Part shown: one piece after another, positions 1 through 10,923 of the stretch | How positions within the stretch are numbered: the first letter of the stretch is position 1 | How the letters are laid out: each line of letters opens with the position of its first letter | Assembly (NCBI GenBank): GCA_013397115.1 | Contig: VWZW01004687.1 | Coordinates: 259,267 to 323,266 of the forward strand | Origin: Edolisoma coerulescens | Taxonomy: Eukaryota > Chordata > Aves > Passeriformes > Campephagidae | Direction of reading: 5' to 3' | DNA: 64,000 nt | Made by a program: the position numbers and the translations under genes | The notes under the pieces: generated by a model | What the model was told of the DNA's origin: nothing | Databases searched by the model: none | What the model saw: only the letters and a program-made list of their open reading frames with translations

Positions 1-2139
1 GCTCTCTTGTTATCCAAGTAAAAATACTTTTTCTTGTTATAAAATGTTGAAGACTGATTGAACATTTTGAATGCAAAGGGCAGAGTTGCAGCAGCAATCT
101 CTGAAGCAGAGTTTGATTTATATATGACCTGGCTGGTTTTCCAAAACTCAGCCTAAAGATTTAATAATGTTATTAGGTTAAATTCTAAACTTCGGCAGTC
201 AATTTTTAGTCTGTATAAAGTGAATCAATGCCAATGTGTATCAGTTGAAAACTAGTTTACCCATCTGAATTTAGTAGGGGGTGCAGCCAGGTAAATGAAT
301 CATCTAATTTTATGTGTGTTGTTCTTTATGTAGTGGTAATAATAATGATAATAATAGTAATATTTGTAATTGAAAATTTCAAACTCATTGAAAACAGTCA
401 GATCTCACTATCTAGCTCTGAAGTCAGCATTCTGTTTCTAGATGGGTGAGCTACATTTAGATTTGCATGCTTGTACTAGTTCTTATTTTATTGCTTTGAA
501 AAAAATAAATTGCTTATTTCCTTCACTTTGCACAGATTTATTTGGAGTAATTAATTCCAAAGTGATGTAATAGCAAATAATTTCCAATCTTTAGGAACAT
601 TCCTTAAACAACATGTTAAAAGAGTATGACAGGATTTTTAACATACTGAAAAGAAAAATATTAATGTTTACTTATGTATAATTTGATCTAAGTACCATAA
701 TAAACAGGGTTTTCTTGCATTAGCAGTAATTTCACAATGAAATTATAGAAGTGTACTAGGCTAAACAGTAGAAACTAGTGCAGTGTTCTAAAAATTTAGA
801 TTCCAAAATCTGCATTTGGGCTTCCAAATAAGAGCTTTACGTTTTCAGTACTGAAGTTTTTTATTTAAATATCTCATACTCTCCGTTCTATAGTTGAATT
901 TTAATTGTGTGCAAGAGGGAATAACTACATTGATGTAGTTCTCTCAAGAGAACCACAGTTACCTCATCCAAAAATAATGTTTGATTTTACATGCTGATTA
1001 TGTTGTGATAGGGATAATAAGGTATAATATTTTAAAGGTGTATATGGAGCAATTACACATATTATGTATTTTAGGAGGTATGATCCAGTGTTTTAGGGAA
1101 ATGAGCGACTTGATGATAGGACTGAAACGTGACATCCACCGAGGTGATCAGCTCCGGTGCAGGTGTGTTCTACAGCAGAGCAGGGGAACATGGCTTACAG
1201 GGCGGGTTCCTCAGCCAGGGAAGCCCAGGGGAGCACAGAGACCCAGCAGCAGCCGGCAGCTCTTATGAGAGTGGCTTACTGTCCTGGCATCTGCGAGGCC
1301 AGGAGAACTGGTGGCCAATCCCTCTTCCCACAGTCGTCAGCCCTAGTGAGCACTGTGCCCAGGAGCACCCTGACCAGGGCAGGCAGACAGGCCGTGGTGT
1401 GGCAGTTTGCTCGGCACGGTGCGCAGGGAGGATGGCGACTCAGAGGAGGGACATTCCACTGGCCAAGTGCAGACACGTGAAGTCTGCCAGCAACCCAGCA
1501 CCATTCTGTAGCCATCTGCACACGTCAAGGGCACTCATCCCACCTGACTCCCAGGGCAGAATGGTGGGCACTCATCTCAGAGCAAAGGCTGCAGCTCTGA
1601 TGGAGGATCTGCACCATCTGTCCTGACAGTGGCCAATGCCTCCACACAGACAGGGCTGCTGAAGGGAGAGACTGCAGGGCAGAACTGAGACTGCAGAAAG
1701 TGATTAGAAGTTTCTCGTGGGGTAGGGAAAGGCAGCAGACCTGCCTGCCAAAGGTGTGTCAGGTGGAGGAGCTCCTGTGGCAGGTGCCTGAGCTGCAGGA
1801 GGCAGTGGGAAGACTGCATAGCATCAGGGTGGCTGAGAAGGAGTTGTATAGCTGGTTCAGTGGAGTTCGATGGCTGCTTCCAGGTGCAGTCTGCAGCGGA
1901 CCCACAGCCCATGGCCAAACAGCCAAAACCCCTCCCACTGGCACACACCAAAGGGAGGGGGAGCAATAATGTGGCAGAATGTAAGCCTGCAATGGCAAGG
2001 ACCTGCAGGAGGAAGACGCCTCCTCAAAACCTGACATGCTGCTGTCAAACTGCTTCACTGTGCAGACTGAAAAGGAAAGACACATCACACAGGAGAGATG
2101 CTGGAGCTGTAAGGAGCCTGATCTTCCCCTCAAATAGCA

Positions 2140-2361
2140 ATGAAAGCAACTAAGAAAAAGTGGGAGGCGATAGTAGTAGGTGACTCACTTCTGAGAGCCT
2201 TATTTGTCAGCCTCAGCTGCTCTCTAGAGAGGTGTGTTGTTTGCCAGGGCCTAATATTAGGGGTATCACCAAGAGCCTGCCAAGCCTCATACAATCCTCT
2301 GACTGCTATCTGCTGCTGTTGTTTGACATGGGCACCAGTGATACAGCCAGAAACAGTCTGA
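2140..2361 (+). pseudogene. CR1 ORF1 remnant with GDSL esterase-like motif
   Basis: An open segment inside the CR1 copy encodes a Val-Val-Gly-Asp-Ser-Leu-Leu-Arg block about 11 residues in. CR1 ORF1 proteins are known to carry a GDSL-type esterase domain, and this block is its first conserved motif with the serine nucleophile. The rest of the domain decays quickly. The Cys-Cys-x-Pro-Gly stretch that normally follows is recognisable only as Cys-Val-Val-Cys-Gln-Gly. An upstream ORF1 piece (about 1700-1969) holds the coiled-coil-like segment in a different frame, so ORF1 is broken by at least one frameshift. It is not a functional gene. The assignment rests on remembered CR1 ORF1 sequences. Confidence 0.7.
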
Positions 2362-2789
2362 GGAAACAGAATCAGTCAAGATGGATTACAGAGCCCTGGG
2401 AGCAGCAGTAAGGGATTCTGGAGTGCGAGTAGTTTTTTCATCAGTCCTCTCAGCCAGTCAAATCTGGAAAATTGACAAATGGTTGCAGAACTGGTACCAC
2501 AGAGAGGGGTTCAGGTATTTTAGAGCATGGGACTTCCTTGAGAAGCCTGGTCTAATGGGGTTGATGGGCTCCATCTGTCAGAGAATGGAGGAGGAGAGGA
2601 ACCTCAATTCATCCCACTCCTAGCAGTCTGATGCCTGTGGCAACCATATGTGCCCAGAGCCTGGAGAGGCATCCCAGGTCAGCAGAAGATCACCTGAAGA
2701 ACAGCACAAAGGAATTCCAGCTCCTCCAGCCAGTAAGTTGGCTTCATCAGGGGCCCATCTTAAATGCTTCTATGCAGACGCACACAACA

Positions 2790-3945
2790 TGGGGAGTAAA
2801 CAAGAGGAGTTGGAGGCATGTGCATGCCTCTTGATCTTATTGGCGTCACAGAGACTGGTGGGATAACTTGTGATTGGAGTGTTGGAATGAAAATATGCAA
2901 GATATTTAGGAAGGACAGTCAGGGGAGACAAGGAGGGTCTGTAACCTCTGTGTCAGTGGATGTCAATGCTGGAGTGCATGTAGCACTGCCTGGAGATAGA
3001 TAAGGAGCTGACTGAGGGCTTGTGAGTCAGGATGAAAGGGAGAGCCAGCAACAGGTGACATTGAGTGGGGGTCTGTTATAGACCAGCTAACCAGGAAGAT
3101 TGTGGATGAGGCACTCTATAGACAGGTAGAAACAGCCTCACATTGACAATTCCTGGTCCTCATGGTGAGCTTCAGCCACCCAAATATCTCTTGGAGGTAC
3201 AGCACAGTAGGCTTTAAGCAGTCCAGGAGGTTCTGTAATGCATTGATGACTTCCTTCTGCAAGTGGTGGAGGAGTCAGCAAGGAGAGGTTCTGTGCTGGC
3301 CCTTGTTCTCACCAACAAGGAAGAGCTGGTGGGGAATGTGAAGCTCAAGGATTGATTGCAGTGACCATGAAATGGTGGATTTTAAGATACTTGGGGCAGC
3401 AAGGAGGGTGCGCAGGAAGCTCACAACCCTGAATTTCAGAAGAAAGACTTTGGCCTCTTTGGCAACCTACCTGGTGGAATACCATGGGATAAATCCCTAG
3501 AGGGAAGAGGAGCCCAAGAAAAGGGGTTAATATTCAAGGACCAGCTCCTCCAAGCTCAGGAATGGTGCATCCCAACAAAGAGGATGTTGTCAACATGTTG
3601 GAGGGAAGGGATGCCATCCAGAGGGACCTTGAAAGGCTTGGAAGGTGGGCCCATGCAAACCTCAGGGAGTTCAGCAAGGCCAAGTGCAAAGTACTGCATC
3701 TGGATTGCAGAAATCCAGAGGAGGCTGGATTGAGAGCAGCCCTGGGTGGAAGGACTTGGAGGTGTTCATTGGCAAGAAGCTAAACATGACCTGGCAATGT
3801 GCGTTTGCAGCACAGAAAGCCAGTTGTGTCCTAGGCTGCATCAAAAGCATGACCAGCAGGTCAAGGAGGTGATTGTCCCCCTTTACCCTGCCCTCATGAG
3901 ATCCCACCTGGAGTGCTGCGTCCAGCTCTGGGACTCCAACTAAAG
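2790..3945 (+). pseudogene. CR1 ORF2 remnant: endonuclease fused by deletion to distal reverse transcriptase
   Basis: The first part (about 2790-3580) is the apurinic-like endonuclease domain, recognisable in pieces in several frames: DLIGVTET, then CDWSVGMK near 2868, later segments matching the CR1 'new phase of growth' and 'F-D-H-L-L-Q-A-Q' regions near 3535-3560. The second part (about 3583-3943) is the C-terminal reverse-transcriptase region: MLEGRDAIQRDLERLGRW, KCKVLHL, AAQKASCVLGCIKS, and the CVQLWDS end. The reverse-transcriptase catalytic core between them is absent. The copy has many frameshifts and stops. Domain names come from knowledge of CR1; the junction is read directly from the sequence. 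Confidence 0.8.
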
Positions 3946-6900
3946 AAGGGCATAGAGTGAGTCAGGAGGAGGCCACAAAGGTGATGAGAGGATTGGAACA
4001 CCTCTCATGAGGAAAGGCTGAGAGAGTTGGAGTTGTTCAGCCTGCAGAAGAGAAGGCTCCAGGAAAACCTTATTGGGGCCTTCCAGTGCCTAGAGGGGAG
4101 AGCAGGAGAGGGACTTTTTGCAAGGTGTCATATAGTGACAGAACAAGGGTTGATGGCTTTAAACTGAAAGAGGGTAGGTTTGTATTAGGTATTAGGTAGA
4201 AATTCTTCAGTGTGAGGTTGGTGAGACACTGGAACAGGTTGCCCATGGAAGTTGTGGATGCCCCATCCCTGGAAGTGTGCAAGGCCAGGCTGGATGCAGC
4301 TTTGAGCAATCTGGTCTAGAGAGAAGTGTCTCTGCCCATGGCAGGGGGTTTGGAACTGGATGATCTTTATGGTCCCTTTAACCGAAACCATTTTGTGATT
4401 CTATCTGCATCTTTAAAGATTGTATATGTTTACATATTTATACTGGTACTTTAAAAAATACTACTATACTTTTTTTTTGGAATATCAAGTGCATATTATA
4501 GCTAGGTATGTTAAAGGAATATTGGTGGTAGTGAGTTATTAGGAACATCTTATTTGAAAAAGTTAATTCAGTGCTTTGCAAACTTTATTCTGAAATGACA
4601 CCATCTCATTAGATCTGTTCCTTTAGAGATATATACTGGAGCTGAATATTTCATTTATTGTCTTTTTTTATCTAATTTACCTAACGCTTAGAATACTTTT
4701 TTTTGTGTTGAATTCTATTGAAGTAATTAAAAGCAAATTAATTTGTAGTTTTATTTCATGGTTTGTTTTTTTTTTTTCTTTTAGGACTTTTATTTCTGTT
4801 TGTTCATTTCAGTTTTTTTAGTGTGGGCTTTTGTGGGAAGGTTGAAATAAGTTAATAATTTATAATGATATTATTAAAAAATCAATTTTTACACCTTTGA
4901 CAAATGCAGTAATGCATAGGTGCATGGTCATGATGATTAGCATTAATTTTTCTGCCATTTGTGAAGGCCATATAATGCACACCCATGGGTTCACAATTCA
5001 CTTCTGTTTGTGAGGTCTATGCAAAGTGATGATATGTGTATGGGAGTCATTTATAATGAATGGCAGTATGGTATGAGTTTCCAGGCTTCATTAGTTGATA
5101 TATTTCTCTTAGTGGTAAAAGATGAGGAAATGCTGTAAGGTACTGCTGTCAAGCACTAACTTTGGTTCTTTGGGAAAAAAAAAATTAAATTGTCAATTAT
5201 ATTCTAACAATTAGGAATGATGACCTTGATTACTTTCTTCTGAGATCGTTACTTAAAATCCACCTGCTGTTCCACACCAATGTGTTTGTGATGAAAATTC
5301 AGAGCACAATCTCTTCTGTGTGTCAGAAAGAGCTGCATAACTGTGTTATGATTTCAAGTATTGGGTGTTACTTCACATTAATGAACCTTTAAGACACCAT
5401 ATGAGCATGTTATTGTGCATGGACCCCTCTGGAAAGCTGCCTGTGTTGGAGTTGCACGTGATTTCCATAAAATGGAACTGTGTCATTAACCGCAGCTGGC
5501 TGGACCGTCAGCCCAGGGCAGGCAGTGGCCGAGGTGCTTCCATCCCAGCCTGGCTACCAGGCAGCACCTTCACTCCTCTGTCCTGCCCACCTGCCACCAA
5601 CAAGGTCAGCCAGTCCTCAGGCACCAAGGAGCAGCACAAGAGCAGCCCATCCTTCTGCCTCTTCACTCCATTAAACAAAGCTACATCAGTACAGAAACAT
5701 TTTAAAAATCCTACATTTTACACATAGGGGAACATTTCCAGCTTTAATGAAGCATTGAGATGCTGTCTTCCACAGATGCATCTTCTCACAGTTTAAAGCA
5801 GAGAATAAACAGCATCTATGTCCTTGCACTCTCACGCTCTGTGTTTGCCTTGTAAACCTCCTCCCTCCACCCACAGGGAGAAAAATCCTTCCAGGACTCC
5901 TACAAGTGTGCAACTGCTAGCTTGGATTTACTCAAATCTAGAAGTTGATAGGGAGAAATTAACTATCAGATACTTTTTATGAAAACTGCTTTTTGTGGAT
6001 TGTTTCTTGTATAATTTACTATGTGGAAATGCTTGCTCTTGTTTGTGAGATGAGCTTTTTTACTTGAGATGTGACAGAGATGTCTGACACCCAGCAGTAT
6101 GCTGAGCCCTTCTGTTTCCTAAAGGCACATAAAGGACCACTAAGGCCCACGTTACAAGGCAGACTCTCATGTCACTAAAGCAGATGGTGATACACTCTGT
6201 ACTAACACCAGGCACTACAGGGATTTCCAAGATCTGAGATCATAGTGAGAGCTCAGGGATAAGAAAGGGAACAACTAAAACCCAGGACAGCATCTATAAA
6301 GCCTGATCATGGAGCAGAACTCCTTGAACATTAGTTCCTTTTTGGCCTTTGCCTTCAATTCTTACAGGTGAAACCTGGCTGCCTCCCTGCTGCTGGAAGC
6401 AAATGTACCATATAAATCACTTCTGGCCCTCAAGGAGACCTTTCTTCATGACAGGGACATATATCCTCTTTTCATCAGCCTGAAAATCTCTCCTTTGTAG
6501 GTATCAGTAACACCACAGGAGACTAAGTGACTTTCCTCACAGGTCCTTCAGTGACCGTGCACACAGCTACGTCCCCTGTGTACCACGCAGTGCCCTGTAG
6601 GAATGCCTTTGAAGCAATGCAGCCATATGTTCTGTTTCTTTAATCTGAAGGAGAAAGGGAAACTATTTCCCCTCAGACCTGGGTACTTTAATACGCCACA
6701 GACTTGGACTGGTAACTTTTAGCACAGTAGCACTCCGGAGCATGATTTGGGATCATGGGCATTATGATAATACACATTATTGAATTCATTACTGCGTTCA
6801 GCAGACTTACTGTATGCAGGTTATTGCACATCTCAAAGAACCATGACCACTGTAGGGTAAAATGCTCTTCTTTCTGAAAGCATTTTAGCACATCTGGTCC

Positions 6901-8149
6901 TAGAGTCAAATAATCTAACAAATGAAGTGCTTGGATGCAAGCCAGCTCCTAAGTGCAGACTTTGAGCAAGCTCCAAAGCAAGCTGGGAGAGCAGGCTGGC
7001 CACTATTAGCAGTGTAGAAGTCCATCATTTATTCTCCCACACCTTGTAGAAATGTCATGGAGCCAGCTTTGGACAGCCATGGCAGGTATGATGTTGCCTA
7101 GATTTAAACTTAACTGTATTGTATGGAGATCCACAGTCAGTGACGGGAGCTGGGGGAGCTGCAGTCAGACCAAGGAAGTGCAGGAGGATTGTGAAATACC
7201 ATTACCAGAGAGAAAAGCTTTCTCAACTTCTCCACACAATAAAAAATTCAGATCAAGGTCATTTTGCATCTGAAGCTGTACTCCAAGATCTGAACATTGA
7301 CAGGGTGACCCTTTGCTGGCGTTATGTACTAATCATTTGTCTGGTGCATATTTTACATAAATATTTGTGTAGATGACACAACACAACGTCCGTGGTTGCC
7401 AATGCTGTGTAATTCCTGATCACTGTGCCTTAGTCTCCTCATGATGGTGATGATAAGGATGGGATCTACAGATACAAGGATCATAATTCTGTCATAAAGT
7501 ACTCAAGAGAGAAAAGCAGCAGTTGTGTCTGGTGATTATAGCAGTTGTTACTGTATACAGTTGTAGTTGGCTTTCTAACAAAGCTTCAGCTTGTTCTCTT
7601 TAACATATTTGTCCAATAGGAACATACTGGCACAAATTCTCTCTCTACTGACACAATTAGGAAATGTGTGTATATCAAACAACTTAAAAGAAAAAAAATA
7701 CAAAAAAAAAAAAAAATTGCAAATAGTCAGCCAAGAAAACTTTCTGGTTTTCTGTTGTATTTGTTTATTTCTTTTCTATTGTTGGGGGTTTTTTCGGGTT
7801 TTTTTTCGGATGATTTTTGTAGGTTGTACTTGTTCCAGTTTGAGTTATTCATACATTTCAAGTAAGGTCTGATTTGTAAAAGCACAGGTTAAAAAACACC
7901 CCAACATTTAGAGCAGAAGGGCTTTGGTCATCACTAATCATGGCAGTGTTTCAGGTGTCTGTACTTGTGAGCTAGTAGCTAGTAAGAACTCCATGTTCTT
8001 ACATGGTACTCCATGTTCTTCATAGTACCAGGGCTTCTGTTTGGGATGCCTAGATTCTGCTGCAGCACAGATGAGCTAAAGACTAGGCAGGCATGCTTAG
8101 TGAAGAAATACATGGACATGCAAATTGCCCAGTATAGTGTAGAGCATTT

Positions 8150-8940
8150 CATGGAATCACAGCATGGTTTGGTTTGGAAGGAGCCTTTAACAACAATCTA
8201 GTCCAACCCTACTGCCATGGTCAGGGACATGTTCCACTAGACCAGGTTGCTCAAAGCCCCATCCAACTTCCAGGGATCCACATCCACTACTTCTCTGGGC
8301 AACTTGTTCAAGTACCTCACCACTCTCACAGTACAGAATTTCTTCCACGTACCTAATCTGAATCTGTCCCCTTTCGGTTTAAAACCATTACCCCTTATTC
8401 CTTGTCCTATCAATACAGGCCTTGGTAAAAAGTCTGTCCCCATCTTTCTTCTAAATCCACTTTATAGATTGAAAAGCCACAATTAGGTCACCCCAGAGCC
8501 TTCTCTTCTCCATGCTAAACAACCCCAGCTCTCACAGCCCATCTTCACAGCCTGCCTCTCTTTCCTGTGCTGAGGATCCCTGAGCTGGAAGCAGTTCTCC
8601 ATGTGGGATCTCACCAGGGCAGAGTAGAAGGGGAAGGGGAAAATCACCTCCTCAACCTGCTCTTCAGGCTCTTTTGGTGTAACCCTCTGTACTGTTGGCT
8701 TTCTGGGGTGCCGGTTATATCCAGAACTTTTTATCCACTGGAATCCCCAAGTCTTTCTTAACAGGGCTGCTCTCTATCAGTTCACCACCCAGCCTGTACT
8801 GATATGGGTGATTGTCCCCATCCAGCTGCAATACCTTCCACTTTGTTGCATGTCATGAAGTTCATATGAGCCCACTGCTCAAGCCTGTCAAGGTCCCTCT
8901 GGATGGCATCCCACTTGTCAGTGGAATACATGCTAGTGCC
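8150..8940 (-). mobile_element. CR1 3'-end fragment, - strand
   Basis: Read on the + strand, it opens with the reverse complement of the CR1 3' end (ATCACAGCATGGTTTGG near 8157). It continues through the 3' UTR and into the antisense of the distal ORF2. Landmarks include a run close to GACCAGGTTGCTCAAAGCCC (about 8241-8260), the TTCTCTTCTCC region near 8503 and the AAGCCTGTCAAGGTCCCTCT motif near 8881, which is strongly conserved among avian CR1 subfamilies. Similarity fades at about 8935-8945, so the copy is 5'-truncated, as most CR1 insertions are. It lies in the EYA1 intron, antisense to the gene. Small indels disrupt any frame. The subfamily was not determined. Confidence 0.9.
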
Positions 8941-10900
8941 AAAAGGTTTGTGGTAGGCAGCAAGCTAACTTTTAGTGATATGAGACCCGTCTCCAAGATG
9001 GTATACTAAAAGTAATTTCTATCAAAATAACAAAACATGTTTTGTCTACATATTCTCCCAAATTACACATTCAAAGGTGTTCCTTCCAGTGACAGAACTA
9101 ACATTCTTGTCCCTTTCCCAGGAAATAAAATACCAAATGCTGGCATGCTTTTCAGGTAGCAGTCATACCTGCCTGTTACAGCTAGGTTCTGCAGAGTCTG
9201 AAATACCAGATTTAGGATCAGCTAGTTCAGGAGATAGTGTATTGAAGGACAGTGGTAAGGTACCTGGAAGCCACTGCAATACCTGCATCAAAGCTGTATC
9301 TAGGCAGGGTCTGTTACTGGAGTCCTAGATCTACCCCACGTACGTCAGCTTTAATTGCAGTGGAAACCTCAGTGCTGGGCTGCAGAGGCAGGCTCTGAAG
9401 GGTAACATGCAGATGGCTGTGTCATGAAGGACATGAGACAGTGGTTTGAAAATTCTCTTACAGCAAGTAAAGAAGCAATAGAGTTGTTTTAAAAAGCCTG
9501 TCTAAGACTTGATGGAAACTAAGAGACACAAAACTGACTGCAAGAAATTTAACAGATTCAGAACTTTGCAACCATTAGCAGATTTCAAAACACTGTCTTA
9601 CGTTATATTGCTGACACATAAAAATGCCCTTAATGCATCTTTATTTTTGAGAGGTTGAAAAGTGGCTGATATGAGCCACTGAGCTTTTCTACAATGCAAA
9701 TTGTTCCCTAAGCACAGACACGATACACTACTTGATGGTTCATCATATTAAATCCCAAAGTCGGTAATAATGTGATTCATCCTGAAGGCCTCTTAGTGCC
9801 AGAATTGTCATTTCAGATTTGAATAGGTTCATTTTAGTAGTAAAATTATCTGAAACAATAGAGCAGTAATGTCAAATTAATTAATAAATAGTTGATGCTA
9901 ATGGTAAAAGCAGTTAATTGTATTGCTTTCCTTTTATTCTTGTGTAGAGAGGCTTCACTTTGGCTTTTAATATTTCATGGAACTGATGTGAACAACTTTT
10001 TTTTTTACATTTTATTTAAATATTATTAATTTGATAGCACTGAATAAAATCCTATCTACTACTATAGATGTCAAGACTGTAGTTATGACTTGTTCATAAC
10101 ACTAAGTATTCCATTATTAGTTTATAATCTAAAAAGTTTCAAAAATTCAAATAACATTCCTGAATAGTAGATTTTGTGTTTTAGTCTCTGATTAAGCTGA
10201 CAGATGTGTAAAATCTCAAACAGCCAGTCAAGTCCGTGGTGCAGCTGCAAGTGCTAAAGATTGCAAGTTATTCCAGCTAAGATCAACATTAATTTACACT
10301 CAAATATCTTTCCCAGCCTGCCCTTTCTATTCATGTAATGTGGTTATTTTGTGCTGATTCCACTACTTTGAGGCAAACTGGTTTTTTCTCATTGGACTCT
10401 TCTAATACAAAAACCCAGAAGGCAAACGGAAGAGAACATAATAGTCACCCTTAGAAAAAATATCTCCTGATTGATGTAGGTAACATCTTAAAATCTCAAA
10501 TTTGAATTATTCAGGTTGATATTTTGAGTGGATTAGCCTCTGAAAATTACGTAATGCAATTATTTTAGGAAAACTAGGTGAAACTAATTGTCATCCTTAC
10601 ATGTTATTTTGCAGGATTAGAGCACATTAGCCAGTCCTCACATAAGTACAGAGATTTGAAACCACAGCTTAAGCATCTTAGCAATATGCTTGGTAGGTAG
10701 TTTCTATCAATCTTGTCAGCCTAGGTTTAATTTTGGCATGAATTTACAATGTTGTTTTCAGGTTGTTTGATATCATGAAAACCGTCATGCAGTTTGTGCT
10801 GGTGTGGTTATGTGTGAGTGCTATGATTGAAGTTTAAATGTTAAGAAAATATGCATACATATGAATTTTAAGCATACCTGTTTGTGCTGGGTTTTTAGGG

Positions 10901-10923
10901 TGGTTGGTTGGTTGGTTGGTTGG
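10901..10923. repeat. (TGGT)n microsatellite
   Basis: About five and a half perfect TGGT units in the EYA1 intron, preceded by a GGG run. Simple-sequence repeat, nothing else implied. Confidence 0.9.

Larger units (their letters stand above)
1100..4403 (+). mobile_element. CR1 non-LTR retrotransposon, both ends present, internally deleted and decayed
   Basis: CR1 is the dominant LINE of birds and reptiles. The copy reads on the + strand. A GC-rich 5' part contains an ORF1 remnant with a Leu/Glu-rich, coiled-coil-like segment near 1765-1860 (residues ELQEAVGRLHSIR). Around 2173-2200 is an esterase-like VVGDSLLRA block, typical of CR1 ORF1. ORF2 begins near 2790 with the endonuclease domain (DLIGVTET at about 2830, then CDWSVGMK and FRKD). 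Endonuclease homology runs to about 3580, where it joins directly to the distal part of the reverse-transcriptase ORF (MLEGRDAIQRDLERLGRWAH, about 3596-3655). Most of the reverse transcriptase is missing. The 3' end has the usual CR1 tail and one ATTCTAT near 4396. Stops and frameshifts interrupt both ORFs, so it cannot move by itself. The 5' boundary is uncertain by about 50 bp. Confidence 0.9.

Noticed and set aside
1129..2361. Overlapping open frames of up to 165 codons
   Set aside because: They lie inside the 5' part of a CR1 copy and change frame; only the ORF1 pieces match anything.
5365..5727. 120-codon frame in a GC-richer patch (5470-5660)
   Set aside because: No known domain, no splice context of EYA1, and the matching Eya residues are absent.
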